Of a DNA stretch of 20,000 nucleotides, positions 1-8,640 are shown piece by piece. Below the pieces are notes generated by a model. It made no database searches. It saw only the letters and a list, made by a program, of their open reading frames with translations, and had not been told where the DNA came from. The position numbers and the translations under genes were made by a program. The DNA comes from Actinidia chinensis (taxonomy: Eukaryota > Streptophyta > Magnoliopsida > Ericales > Actinidiaceae), in NCBI GenBank assembly GCA_009663005.1, contig CM018903.1, positions 25,937,493 through 25,957,492 of the forward strand, written 5' to 3'. Each line of letters opens with the position of its first letter. The first letter of the stretch is position 1.

Positions 1-1532
1 TTTTAAGTTTTAAATTCTAGATCTAACCATGTTAGAACTCTTTTTAAGAGTTGAAACTGGTTATGGTACCAAATGTGCTTGTCTTTAAGTTTTTAGAAGT
101 TTTTGAAAGAAATGGAAAAGAGTTTGAGGAAGATGATTTCGAATTTTGGAGTTTCGCAGAAAAGGGTTCAAACGGTTGTTTCCTGTGGTTCTACGCTTAT
201 GTTTCGAACACATTAATAAAGAGTTCGGTACGTTTAGGTTCAAACGTTTTCACTGTGGTTCGAATTGGGGTCCTGAGGCTTAATGAGAATGGAATTATGT
301 TCTGCACCATCTTAATGGTATCCTAGTGTAGAAAAAGTTTTAAAAAAAACGGATTGAACGTGGGTAGAAACTTGAAAGTTTTCTATAGTTTCAAGTTTAC
401 TTACTCATTATATTTTGATTAGTCCCATAGTAAAATCGATTACAATTAAAACCATATGCCCTTTTATGTTTAGGAACACAACGTCTATAGCCTAACCAAA
501 GAATCCCGTGAGTAACACGATGCATGTGAACAAAATTACGTATTTTTAAAATGGTTTTTTAATACATATTCTTGTATATTAATGATTTTCATGTTTTCAA
601 TGCATTAATGATATGTTTTCAATACAAATGTCAATGCCTTCCATGTATGAATATGCTATTATGGATATGAATGAAGCCCATGGATTTTTTTATTTACATA
701 AACTAGAATATGTTCAAAGTAAAATGCATGTGACTCTCAGGGTCCTCTGTGGTGGACTTTAATCTAACCTAATGTCCGAACAGTGGAGTTGGGGATGTTA
801 AATAAGTTTCATTCAAACAATCGTCCGAACGGGGGAGTGGGGGACGTTAAATAATCGTCACTCTAACAATGGATATCCAGGCCTAAAGAGCCACCCGACC
901 TATTTGTCAATCAGTTATGTAATACCGAGTTGATCACACTTTTTATGCTATGTATGATTTTGAAGCATGGTGTGGCCACGTTATGTAAGTTTTCAATTTT
1001 ATGAAAGTTTGTTTCCAAGAAAAGCTATGTTCTGCGCACATGTTCAAGATGATAATGTATGTATACATCAAACATCCAATGGGATTTTTACGTTCATGCA
1101 TCTTTGTTTTCACAAGGTTTAACTTACTTTTCTAAAATCTTTTTAGGAATCCTTCGAGGAGCTAAGAAGAGGATACGCTTGCAAGATCAGAGTTTTGTTT
1201 TGTGGCCAAGGGGCCTATGTAGTTTGACAATAGACTAAACCCACCCTACGGGCTGTAATTAAATGTTGGCCATTGATTGTATGTTGTATTAGTTGGGGGG
1301 GGGCCTTCTTTTGTATGTCAAGTGGTAATAATTAGGTCACAGCTCTGTATGATGGTATGGAATGTGTACACCTTTTAATATTCTTATCTATGATTACTTT
1401 ACGCAAAAGAAAAATTTATATCATTTTTAATGAATATGGCAACAGGTTTTAAGGTAAGTTTGGCCTTAGGCGGGCAAGCCGTCGGCCATCACATGCCTAC
1501 GATCCGCATAGGCCTGTTTGTGGGGCGTGATA
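1..1532 (+). repeat. 5' LTR of the Tekay/Del-like element (left end outside window or not resolved)
   Basis: The last ~205 bp (1327-1532) are repeated at 1837-2039, which defines the LTR end. The end reads GGGGCGTGATA, a decayed form of GGGGCGTGACA at 2029-2039. Upstream the sequence is AT-rich and non-coding, with a short tandem repeat at 774-870. How far left the LTR reaches is inference: I see no clear TG start or target-site duplication, and the first ~330 bp, with several TTCGAA-like motifs, could belong to another element. Confidence 0.55.
774..870 (+). repeat. Two-copy ~49-bp tandem repeat in LTR
   Basis: GTCCGAAC starts at 774 and again at 823. Each is followed by a G-rich GGAGTxGGGGAxGTTAAATAA segment and an ATTCAAACAAT/ACTCTAACAAT tail. 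Two diverged copies with a period of about 49 bp. A third, much weaker copy may precede them around 750. Short tandem repeats of this kind are common in the U3 part of LTRs, where they can act as enhancers. That role is inference. Confidence 0.6.
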
Positions 1533-1535
1533 GGG

Positions 1536-1547
1536 TGGTATTAGAGC
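1536..1547 (+). other. Primer-binding site, initiator tRNA-Met type
   Basis: TGGTATTAGAGC differs at one base from TGGTATCAGAGC, the complement of the 3' end of plant initiator tRNA-Met, and lies 4 nt after the LTR end at 1532. This is the expected place for the minus-strand primer site of a Tekay/Del-type element. The single C-to-T change fits methylation-driven decay. Confidence 0.75.
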
Positions 1548-1723
1548 AACAAGTTTTTATACGTACCCAAGCTATCATGTGTACAACAACACCATAAGAT
1601 GAGTCCACTTCTAAATAAAAGTCTAAGACTGTCTATGCTATACGTTATGTGCTAATGCTATACTAAAATGTATGTACTAAGTGTTTGAGATATGTCTAAA
1701 GGTTTGATATATTTTGTAGAATT

Positions 1724-1836
1724 ATGCCGCCCAGAAGAGGGCCGGGGCAGTAGAGGCACAGACCTGAAGATCATCGAGTTGACCATATAGAGAGAGGATT
1801 TTGAGGGACTTGTTCAAGTGGTCCAGATGTTTTCAC
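1724..1836 (+). pseudogene. gag: gag N-terminal fragment of the Tekay/Del-like element
   Basis: An ATG at 1724 opens MPPRRGPGQ, an arginine/proline-rich start typical of chromovirus gag polyproteins, about 190 bp after the primer site. A TAG stop follows after nine codons, but the same frame continues with a charged stretch (RHRPEDHRVDHIER), so the stop is decay rather than a real end. The reading is cut off near 1837, where LTR sequence begins. The structural core, zinc knuckle and all of pol are missing. Gag would form the virus-like particle. This fragment can make nothing functional. Confidence 0.6.
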
Positions 1837-1989
1837 AATAATATTAGGCACAGCTCTGTATGTACGGTATGGGACGTGACCTTTATTAATATTTTTAGCT
1901 ATGATTCCATTGCCACAAACGAAAATTTATATCTTTTGAATGAATATGCAAAGGTTTTAAGGTAAGTTTTGCCTTGGCTGGCACGCCGT

Positions 1990-2031
<42 letters not shown>

Positions 2032-2039
2032 GCGTGACA
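1837..2039 (+). repeat. Truncated 3' LTR of the Tekay/Del-like element
   Basis: About 200 bp matching 1327-1532. Both hold the string CACAGCTCTGTATG, the GAAAATTTATATC block, and a GC-rich end with GCCGTCGGCCATCAC and GATCCGCATAGGCC. It ends in GTGACA at 2039. The 5' part of the LTR is missing: the break lies at an AATAAT-like string present both in the LTR (around 1327) and at the gag side (1837-1842), which suggests a microhomology-mediated deletion. Confidence 0.75.
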
Positions 2040-2295
2040 GTAACAATTTCAGGTAATGAGATTGAAGAAGATTGCAATTGAGAGCGGGTGACCCTAGTGT
2101 TCATTTTGGTAGGCCTATACTACATACTTAGCATATGAATGTTAGATATTTTGAACTTGTAATGTTTTGATGACAGTTGTAAATATTTTAGTTATAAACA
2201 TGTATAGATATTTGTATATTATTTAATGATACGTCAGCTCTGGTAAATTTTAATACGTTTTGGTATATACTATTTAATTTGAGTATAAATGTCTT
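2040..2295. other. LTR-like strip shared with 17936-18200, no gene
   Basis: The sequence beginning AATTTCAGGTAATGAGATTG is nearly repeated at 17942 onward. It is AT-rich with no coding signal. The layout (a CAGGTAATGAG motif, a GTAGGCCTATACTAC block and T-rich sequence) resembles the 3' half of a plant gypsy LTR, but no LTR end or primer site was found, so its family stays open. Its left edge is the Tekay/Del-like 3' LTR end at 2039. In the other copy the same sequence continues leftward without a break. Confidence 0.5.
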
Positions 2296-2960
2296 AATTG
2301 ATATCTGTTAACCATGTCAATTGCATAATAGATATCTAGTCTACTACAAAAAGCGTAACATATATTAAGCTTTCTCATGCCGAAACATAAGAAACTTCCT
2401 TCATGCATTACTCTTCCTAAAAAATCTTGGGAAACTATTCCTTAGACAGGGGAACTCTATGCCTAAAAGGTCATGACTCTTTCATGTAGTTATGCATTGC
2501 AAACTTGACAAAAATCTTATCTATATATGCAACTTGGGATAAACCTAATATTTTATTTTAGCAATCTCACAAAAGCTGAATTCTTAAAATGGAGGTAATT
2601 TCTCTCAAGCCCTTCATATCAAAATAATTTTCCAACCAAATTTTAATAGTAGATAACGCCCCTACATCATTCCCAATGAGTAGAATATCATCTACGTATA
2701 AAATTAAAAACATCACCAAGCTTCGATTGCACTTCTTATACACACATGGTTTATCCGTATTTTGTTCAATAACAAAAGATTTGATTGCCAGATCAAAATG
2801 AATCTTCAAATTTCGGGAGGCTTGCTCAAGTCCAAAAATGGACCTATGCAACTTGCATACCATATGCATTTGGCCCTTAGCATTGAAACCGTATGGTTCT
2901 ATCATATAGACGTCATTCTCAACTTTCATAGCACATTATTAATTTTCCAAACTTTTGTTA
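2296..2960 (-). pseudogene. Ty1/copia reverse-transcriptase remnant (copy 1)
   Basis: Copies retrotransposon RNA into DNA in Ty1/copia elements; only a broken piece of pol remains. On the minus strand, 2567-2929 is one open frame of 120 residues. It contains DVYMIEPYGF near the start, CKLHRSIFGLEQASR, PCVYKK, and the catalytic box LYVDDILLIGND with both aspartates intact. After a stop the homology resumes in other frames (GLSQVAYIDK-like, PFRHRVPLSK-like, and a YYAIDMVNRY-like piece near 2300), as expected for the connection domain of copia pol. No gag, integrase or RNase H is present. It is cut on its N-terminal side by the Athila-like LTR at 2987. The motif style suggests the Tork lineage, but that is uncertain. 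Confidence 0.9.
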
Positions 2961-3373
2961 GAAATAGCCTCGTTGTAGCTACTTGATGATTGGATTTGGC
3001 ATATTATAGGCAGACCGCTAATCAACCTAATTGGGCCCTAGAATTAGTGTAATTATTAGTTTTTATTCATATATTGCATTTCTAGGCGGTTGATCCATTG
3101 TAGGTTTATATTGATAAAAGCAAAAAAATAAAGCCATAAAAAGTACAAGGAGTGCGGGCATGCATTATCGAGGAATTGTTGTCACAAGAAACTATCTTGA
3201 AAAAGAATATTCATCCGAAGCTCAGAACGAAATGGAAGATTGAACGTTAGAAAGGGCTCGCAAAATTATGCAAGGTCATGTCTAACGAGCATCGCGAGAA
3301 TTGGACTCCGAGGGTTTCAAAATGGATTATTAAGAAGAGAAGAAAAAGTCAAAGAAGGCACATATCACACTAA

Positions 3374-3683
3374 GCGTTCGAACGCCCAAGCAAAGGAGGA
3401 AACCAGCGTTCGAATGCCAAGAAGAAAATAGGGATAAGCATTCAAACTCCCTTGCTTACAGTTCAAAATATGCGAGGGCCGAAAGTTGGATTTTTGCCTG
3501 AGCGTTTGAACACCCTTGCTTATAGTTCGAAACATGCGAGGCCTGCAAAATAGAATTTTTAACTAAGCGTTCGAACGCTGGATTGAAGAACAAAATGGGC
3601 GTTCGAATGCCAAGAGGAAAAATTCAAAAATTACACTGAGCGTTCGAACGCTGGTTGGAAGAAAAAAGTGGGCGTTCGAACGC
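3374..3683 (+). repeat. Phased array of 12-bp palindrome GCGTTCGAACGC (LTR A)
   Basis: Ten copies of the self-complementary 12-mer GCGTTCGAACGC or decayed forms. Start positions are about 3374, 3406, 3438, 3459, 3502, 3523, 3567, 3599, 3640 and 3672. Perfect copies lie at 3374, 3567, 3640 and 3672. Spacings are 32, 32, 21, 43, 21, 44, 32, 41 and 32 bp, near multiples of the 10.5-bp helical turn. The sequence between copies is partly shared (for example CTGGxTTGAAGAA and GAGGAAAA). The array ends about 55 bp upstream of the TATA box. Variants such as GCATTCAAAC fit loss of CpG by deamination. Confidence 0.85.
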
Positions 3684-3738
3684 CAAGGCTAAAACTGGAA
3701 AGTTTCCTAATCCATTTAGGATTTGAATTTGGAAGGGC

Positions 3739-3746
3739 CTATATAC
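3739..3746 (+). promoter_or_regulatory. Putative TATA box of LTR A
   Basis: CTATATAC lies in GGAAGGGC-CTATATAC, just after the palindrome array. The same element is found at the matching place in the other two long LTR copies (19633-19640 on +, and 16469-16477 on -). Conservation in three diverged copies supports it as the promoter of the genomic transcript. The start site has not been determined. Confidence 0.65.
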
Positions 3747-4631
3747 ATTCATTTATATTTTCTGAAGAAGTGACATGATTTTTAGGGTTTTTATTAGCCT
3801 CCTAGATTAGAACTTTATAGTTTTCATAGTTTTATTTAATCTTGTAATCATTACATTTCTTTTAAAGTTCAATCAATTTTATTTTACGTTTGTTTCATTA
3901 TAAGGGATTCGTATTTTTAATTCAAGGTATTTAATTTAGTTCATTCGTTTTTAGATTTATTTTCATTATTTGCATTCAATACTTAGTTATTTATTTTTAA
4001 GTAAGAGTGGCTAGTGTTCCTTACTCGGGACGATTGTGACTGCCAATCGGGGATCGGGAGAACAATGGAGGTACACTTATGGTCACAAGTAAATCTTTCT
4101 AAGGGTTATGTCTTTTTGGTCACTAATCGAAAGTATGTCAAAAAACTTGGAGTCTCTAGGTTTGAAACATCTTTGTGATCGCGATTCGATGATGCCGACC
4201 ATGATCATAAGAAACAGGTCTATTTAGAGGTGAAGTAAGTAAGAATATTTGGATTCAAACGTTAATATCTTCCGAACCCGATACTCACGATAGTAGTCGA
4301 AGGATTTGAGTTATAATCTGCTTCCCATTGGAATTCAGAGACACTCGTTAATAGATCAATCGATTTGAGTTCTTTTAATATCAAGTTTAAATCAGTTTTC
4401 ATTACTTACGTCTTAAATTAGATTTAGTTTAAAATCATAACAAAAACTAATATTTTTATTTTTATTTTGAAGCATAAGTAGAATTTTGTGAGGATTGAAT
4501 CGAAGTGTTTTAGTGTCTTGTGTGTACCTTGGCACTATTCCTGTGGATTGATACTCGTACTTTGAGCTTTTAACTATTGAGACCCGCTACACTATGCAGT
4601 AAGAATTCATTCTGGAGCGAATCAAGTTTAT

Positions 4632-4649
4632 TGGCGTGTTGCCGGCTAA
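4632..4649 (+). other. Primer-binding site, tRNA-Asp type (decayed)
   Basis: TGGCGTGTTGCCGG matches TGGCGCCGTTGCCGGGG, the complement of the plant tRNA-Asp 3' end, with one base missing and one changed. It follows the LTR end by AGTTTAT. The inverted copy has a better preserved version at 15453-15470. tRNA-Asp priming is known for Athila elements. Confidence 0.8.
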
Positions 4650-5023
4650 TATACTTGCTAAAGGGGACCGTTCAGAGGCGGGCTTAGAACACGAACCTTA
4701 GTCCTGTAAAACAATCAGGCGTATTGCTCACCATCATCTACTCCAACACGAAATCTATGACTAAAACCATTCGGTAACCTTGTTCCATTCTTTGGTGTAG
4801 TTTTTAGGGATTTATTTGTTTTATTTTTTAGGGGTTTAGGCTTCAATAGATAGGAGACAAAATTTAGAGGTGGCCAAGCTCAGTGCTATTGTTGATTGGT
4901 GGTTTCGCTTTGCATGTGGAGATTGTGTGGCTTGGCTGAGGAGTTATTAATTGTTTTTGTTGGAATCGTTTGTGATATATTTATGGAGATGTGCGGATCC
5001 GGTTGGAATATGACGTGACGTTA

Positions 5024-5056
<33 letters not shown>

Positions 5057-5579
5057 AGATCACACAAACCGTTAGTCGAGTTGACCCAGTGCGGAATTTA
5101 CCATTAGGATACTGACTCCATCACCCATTCGGTTAGTTCAATAAGACTACCCCATTTTTCGTTGGTTGACATTGAACCCATACTCATGGACCAACACGAA
5201 CATCACTTAGGTGGGGCACAAAATGGGCAACACGGTGGTAATAGGGCGTTGATTTGACAAAGAAAGAGCGAGTAGTAATGCAGGGAAGTCGGACGCCCAA
5301 CTCGTACAATGAGGAATTACCATGAATCCCGCAAGACAAAACATTATTTCACCATAGTACTTCCTGCACGTCATTACCACATTGAATCTTAAACCGGGAT
5401 GTTTATAGGACTTTACCAAGTTTCAATGGTTGTGAATCTGAGCGACCATACGCAATTGGAAAGATTTCAGAGATGTTATGTTCAATTTTTTAAGATAAAC
5501 TCATGTCCTAAAAAAATTTACTTTTAAAAAACTCTTTTGTTCACTATAAAGGACAAAGCAAATTTTGGTTTTTTAACTC
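4650..5579 (+). other. Untranslated leader between primer site and gag
   Basis: Non-coding leader. 4650 to about 5290 is clearly related to the reverse strand of 14731-15452: shared strings include TTGTATGTCCTCATA, GATCAC-CAAACC, GAGTTGACCC and GGTTGACATxGAACC. No open frame with a recognisable product is seen. The leader would be expected to carry packaging and dimerisation signals, but none can be pointed to from sequence alone. Confidence 0.6.
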
Positions 5580-6426
5580 TTGAGGCCTAGAGTCCAGAAT
5601 CATGGAACGTATGGAAGGGGAAAATTATTAAAAAAAATCCAAAAAATGGATGGAAGGCATACGTCGATGCATATCTCAAGTTTTACGATTAGTGGTGAGA
5701 GTTTCTTCCAAGCTGGGAAAGATTCAAGGACTACTCATGCGTACCACATAATAAAATTTCCACTATGGACATATCAAAATTTTATTTTCATTGTCGCACA
5801 ATGAAATGTTTGTTGGTCCCATGTATGAGGAAGTTTTCCTAAAAAAACCACTAGCGATGAACTTTTGAGTACTTTGATTACTGGCTATTTGACAAAGTGA
5901 TTGGGCATGTACGGCGACACAAACAAATACTAGGCCTTCTACTTCTGCAAACATGTAGGTGTCAATATTTCAATTGGGAGTAGAAGAGATGTTAATGCGA
6001 AACTCACTACATTTTGAGAAAAGTGAGGCTTTGGCAATGCTAAGGCCGCCCCAAGTTTCACAAAAGAGTCTTCATGATGTGTGTCCACAATTATAGCGAG
6101 GGTTAAAGGAGCATTGGGATAGGTTATGCAGTAGGTCAATTCTGAGGAGTGGGAAAAATCCCTACTCCAATACATTAAATCCTAGTTTGAGGAACTACCA
6201 TAATTTTGGGTGGACCAGAAGAGGTTTTAGAAAAATATGTAACATTTTTCTCAAAGTCCCTAAAACCTTCAATAACAATTCACAACCATACCATGCACCA
6301 CAATCATATCTGTCACAACACATTGCACCAATTGTGCTTATGCCATATTCTGCACTATCGATATCACAACTGGACCCAAAACAGGCACATACCAAAACCC
6401 ATACATCAGAGGAATGCGGATAAATA
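5580..6426 (+). pseudogene. gag: gag remnant of the Athila-like element
   Basis: Gag forms the retrotransposon particle. Two family signatures survive. First, around 5690-5755 a segment reads ISSFTISGESFFQA; after a one-base shift it resembles the W-E-R-F-K-D-containing core of the Retrotrans_gag domain, followed by CVPH and then PLWTYQNFIF. Second, in the frame of 6151-6426 there is NPYSNTLNPSLRNYHNFGW, the PYSNTYN/NHPNFSW-type C-terminal signature of Athila-lineage gag, followed by a Q/H/P-rich tail to the stop at 6421-6423. No zinc knuckle (CCHC) is visible. Several frameshifts separate the two parts and the start codon cannot be chosen. Confidence 0.75.
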
Positions 6427-7129
6427 ATTTCACATGAAACTCAATATTGGGACATAACAATGGGGAAGATGAACTCTTGGACTAAAAATTTCATAATTGC
6501 ACAGCAACCAGAAGGGCGATTCCTTGCCACAACCTCAACAAAATCCTAAGCCTGCATATGGGTATTGGGGAAACATATGCGTAGGCTTTCAAGCCATATA
6601 ACCGTAGGACGTGGAAAGAAAATTGATAAAAACTATTGCACCAAGAGGTAAATCAAGGGACAGCTGAGCTAGGAATTAGGCAGTGAGATTGAGAGAAAAA
6701 CGAGGAGGAGGATAGGAATAGGAAAGAGAACCCGAGAGAAAGAATGTGAGCAATTTTTGATCCATCTAAAAAAAGCGGTCTAATGAGATTACCATGGAAG
6801 AGTGAAAATGCACCATTCCCTTAGGTTAGCAAAAGCGAGCAAAGCGTACTTGAATGCCAAAATCTATGATGTCTTTCAAACAAGTTTGAATCAATATTCC
6901 TATGTTAAATACTATCAAAACAGATCCCTTCATATGCCAAATTTCTAAGGAGGATTGTTTGTACTATCCAAAAGGAATCTAATGTAAAAGAGGACGGTGA
7001 TGATAGAATGAGAGTCAAAGCGCGATTCTCCAATGTAAGTATTTGCTGAAGTATAAGGGACCCTGGTATCCTACTATTTCGTGCAGAATAGAGGGATTGT
7101 AAGATTAATCGAACACTTTTTGATTTAGG
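6427..7129 (+). other. Gag-protease linker, no recognisable domain
   Basis: About 700 bp where I recognise nothing with confidence. A purine-rich part (about 6640-6760) has many GAGA/GGAA runs, and short in-frame pieces are charged, as expected for the Gag-PR linker. An open frame on the opposite strand (6905-7225) overlaps the protease remnant and is treated as its antisense shadow. Confidence 0.45.
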
Positions 7130-7330
7130 TTTAGTGGAATTCTGTTTGCCATATTCTGTATGCACAAGATCTAGGTCTAGAGAACTGAAATAAACACGTG
7201 TTACACTTGAGGTTGGTCCGATCATTCTGTTAAGGGCACGAGATTACATAGAGGAGTGCTCATTAAGGTCGATTGCAGTTTTACTACCGGGAGATTTTTA
7301 GTTTTGGATACTCAGCCTGTGGAAGGGTAA
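7130..7330 (+). pseudogene. Aspartic protease remnant of the Athila-like element
   Basis: The retropepsin cuts the Gag-Pol polyprotein. Pieces in shifting frames match the plant gypsy protease: LPYSV near 7147-7161, RVTLEVG near 7198-7218, a DYIE piece at 7245-7256, and GRFLVLDTQPVE near 7290-7322. The upstream active-site triplet (D-S/T-G) is not recoverable, because the strand before LPYSV reads SVEF. At least three frameshifts are present. Its place between gag and the RT is as expected. The call rests on short motifs in order, not on an open frame. Confidence 0.65.
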
Positions 7331-8039
7331 TCTAAACGTTTATATTCCCCACATCTTAAGGTAGACCATTCTTAGCCCCTGTCGAATGCTAATATATTGT
7401 AGGATAGACGCTTAAGCTGTCATTTGGTAATAGTGAGTTGAGATAAATATTGTTACTGTGGCTAAGCACAAGGGTGGAAGTAGACCAAAGGAGGACGGTA
7501 AATTTTATTGAGTCCATATTCAAGAACATGTTGACTGAAAGGTTCATGGAGGATCCCAATTGAAAGGGCTTAGGTTGGATGAGCCCCCAATGATCAATTG
7601 GAGTTTGAGGAGTGTGGGATTTAAAAAATTTTACTAGTGTGAGGGAGGGGGTGATTTGTATACATGTGCGTCATTGGGACTCCAATTTTGAACCCATTGC
7701 CCCAAGTGTTGTTAAGCCTTGTGTCCATCTAAAGAAAAACCCCATTCCAGAAAGAAAGCCTTTACCATCACATGTAAGTATGTGTTTCTTGGGAAAGGTG
7801 AGTCTTACCCCGTGTCATATCCTCTAGCTTATCGAGGGCAAGTGGGATCATTGTTGAAAGTGATGAAGAAACATGGAAAAGCCTTAGGTTGACATAACAA
7901 ATCTTCATGGCATTAATTCTCTTTATGTGCACACATCGTTATATATATTTGGAAGAGGATGTCAAGCCTGGCTCCATGCAAAGACATTTAAATACCAACG
8001 TAAAAAGAGGCTGTTAAGGGAGAAGGCTGGAAACTTCTT
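7331..8039 (+). pseudogene. pol: Protease-RT linker of pol
   Basis: Linker between protease and RT. The frame at 7612-7827 encodes FEPIAPSVVKPC, a proline/lysine-rich stretch and KPLPSHVSMCFLGK, which resembles the KPLPSHLRYAYLG-like segment that precedes RT in Athila pol. Downstream, pieces such as EEDVKPG near 7953-7973 recall the substrate-grip start of gypsy RT. Frameshifts separate them. The 7331-7600 part shows no clear motif. Confidence 0.6.
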
Positions 8040-8640
8040 GATGTGGGTATCATATAACCTAATTCTGCTTCTAAGTGGGTGAGTCCAATAAAAGTTGTCC
8101 TAAGAAACCGGGGGTAATGGTTGTTGAAAAATGAGCATAATGAGTTGGTGCCAACTAAGAATCCAACGGGCTTGGTAAAGGTGCATAGATTAGATTATCG
8201 AAAGTTGGAATGCTACAACTAGGAAAGGACACTTCACTCTCCGGTTTTAGAGCAAGTCTTGCGCGGGTCACAAGGCGAGCAATTTATGTTCTTAGATGGA
8301 TACTCTGGTCTAAATCAGTTGAGTTGTTTTACAGGACCAAGATAAGACACATTCGCATGCACTTGGTTACGTATGCATATAGAAGAATGCCCTTGGCCTA
8401 TGCAATGACACCGACCACTTTTCAAAGGTGCATGATCTCATTTTGCAATATGGTTGAAAAAGATCTTGAGCTATTCATGGATGAGTTCTCAGGTTTATGG
8501 GAAGATATGAGTCATGTTGAAGAGCATTTAGAACTTGTGTTGGAGAGATGCGAGGAGATAGGTCATTAGTGTTGAATTGGGAGAAGAGAAGGTCACTTCA
8601 TGGTGACCAAAGGAGTAGTTTAGGTCAAAACGTGTCAAGC
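8040..8640 (+). pseudogene. pol: Reverse transcriptase remnant (Ty3/gypsy, Athila-like)
   Basis: RNA-directed DNA polymerase of the element. Motifs in order: SKWVSPIKVV near 8070-8100, LDYRKLE near 8190-8210, FLDGYSGLNQ near 8288-8318 (catalytic aspartate present), YAYRRMPLAYAMTPTTFQRCM in the open frame 8210-8569, and the catalytic box FMDEFS near 8475-8492, where the usual second aspartate is glutamate. This is followed by HLELVLERCEE and, one frame over, VELGEE (the LNWEK region). Because catalysis needs both aspartates, this copy would be dead even if the frames were intact. Frameshifts occur before 8288 in the reading and again after 8569. Confidence 0.9.

Larger units (their letters stand above)
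1..2039 (+). mobile_element. Internally deleted Tekay/Del-like chromovirus (Ty3/gypsy) remnant
   Basis: Non-autonomous remnant of a Ty3/gypsy chromovirus-type LTR retrotransposon, open at the left window edge. The parts seen in order are a 5' LTR ending at 1532, a primer-binding site resembling the complement of plant initiator tRNA-Met (1536-1547), a gag start (ATG at 1724), and a truncated 3' LTR (1837-2039) that repeats 1327-1532. LTR ends of the type GGGGCGTGACA followed at once by TGGTATCAGAGC are familiar from plant Tekay/Del elements, which is the basis for the lineage call. The 3' LTR end abuts sequence that is uninterrupted in the second copy near 17935, so this element seems to have inserted there. 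The left end of the 5' LTR was not found. Confidence 0.7.
2987..4624 (+). repeat. 5' LTR of the Athila-like element (LTR A)
   Basis: About 1638 bp, starting TGATTGG and ending GCGAATCA, so the ends form the short inverted repeat TGAT...ATCA. The start is fixed by comparing four copies: here, 14627, 18907 and the reverse strand at 17391. The end is fixed by the primer site 7 nt downstream. It holds the phased palindrome array (3374-3683) and a TATA box (3739-3746), and its 3' half (3750-4624) is AT-rich and presumably R-U5. It is inserted into the antisense copia fragment. Confidence 0.85.

Noticed and set aside
51..326. 91-residue open frame on the + strand at the window start
   Set aside because: Low-complexity F/V-rich reading of T-rich LTR-like DNA without any known motif.
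1895..2104. 69-residue open frame on the minus strand
   Set aside because: It spans the junction between the chromovirus 3' LTR and unrelated sequence, so it cannot be an old gene.
2762..2986. 74-residue open frame on the + strand
   Set aside because: It is the complement of the copia reverse-transcriptase frame on the minus strand.
3374..3683. Regularly spaced palindromic repeats as a CRISPR-like array
   Set aside because: The repeats are only 12 bp, the spacers are related to each other and of variable length, there are no cas genes, and the setting is a plant LTR.
3374..3683. TTCGAA motifs as heat-shock elements
   Set aside because: Heat-shock elements need TTC and GAA separated by two bases. 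Here they abut.
2040..4624. 2040-4624 and 17940-20000 as one very long LTR pair of a single element
   Set aside because: The inverted copy B and the 3' LTR at 14627 both begin exactly at TGAT, without the copia or LTR-like strip, so the true LTR starts at 2987/18907.
6905..7225. 106-residue open frame on the minus strand
   Set aside because: It overlaps the protease remnant on the + strand and shows no domain; antisense shadow.
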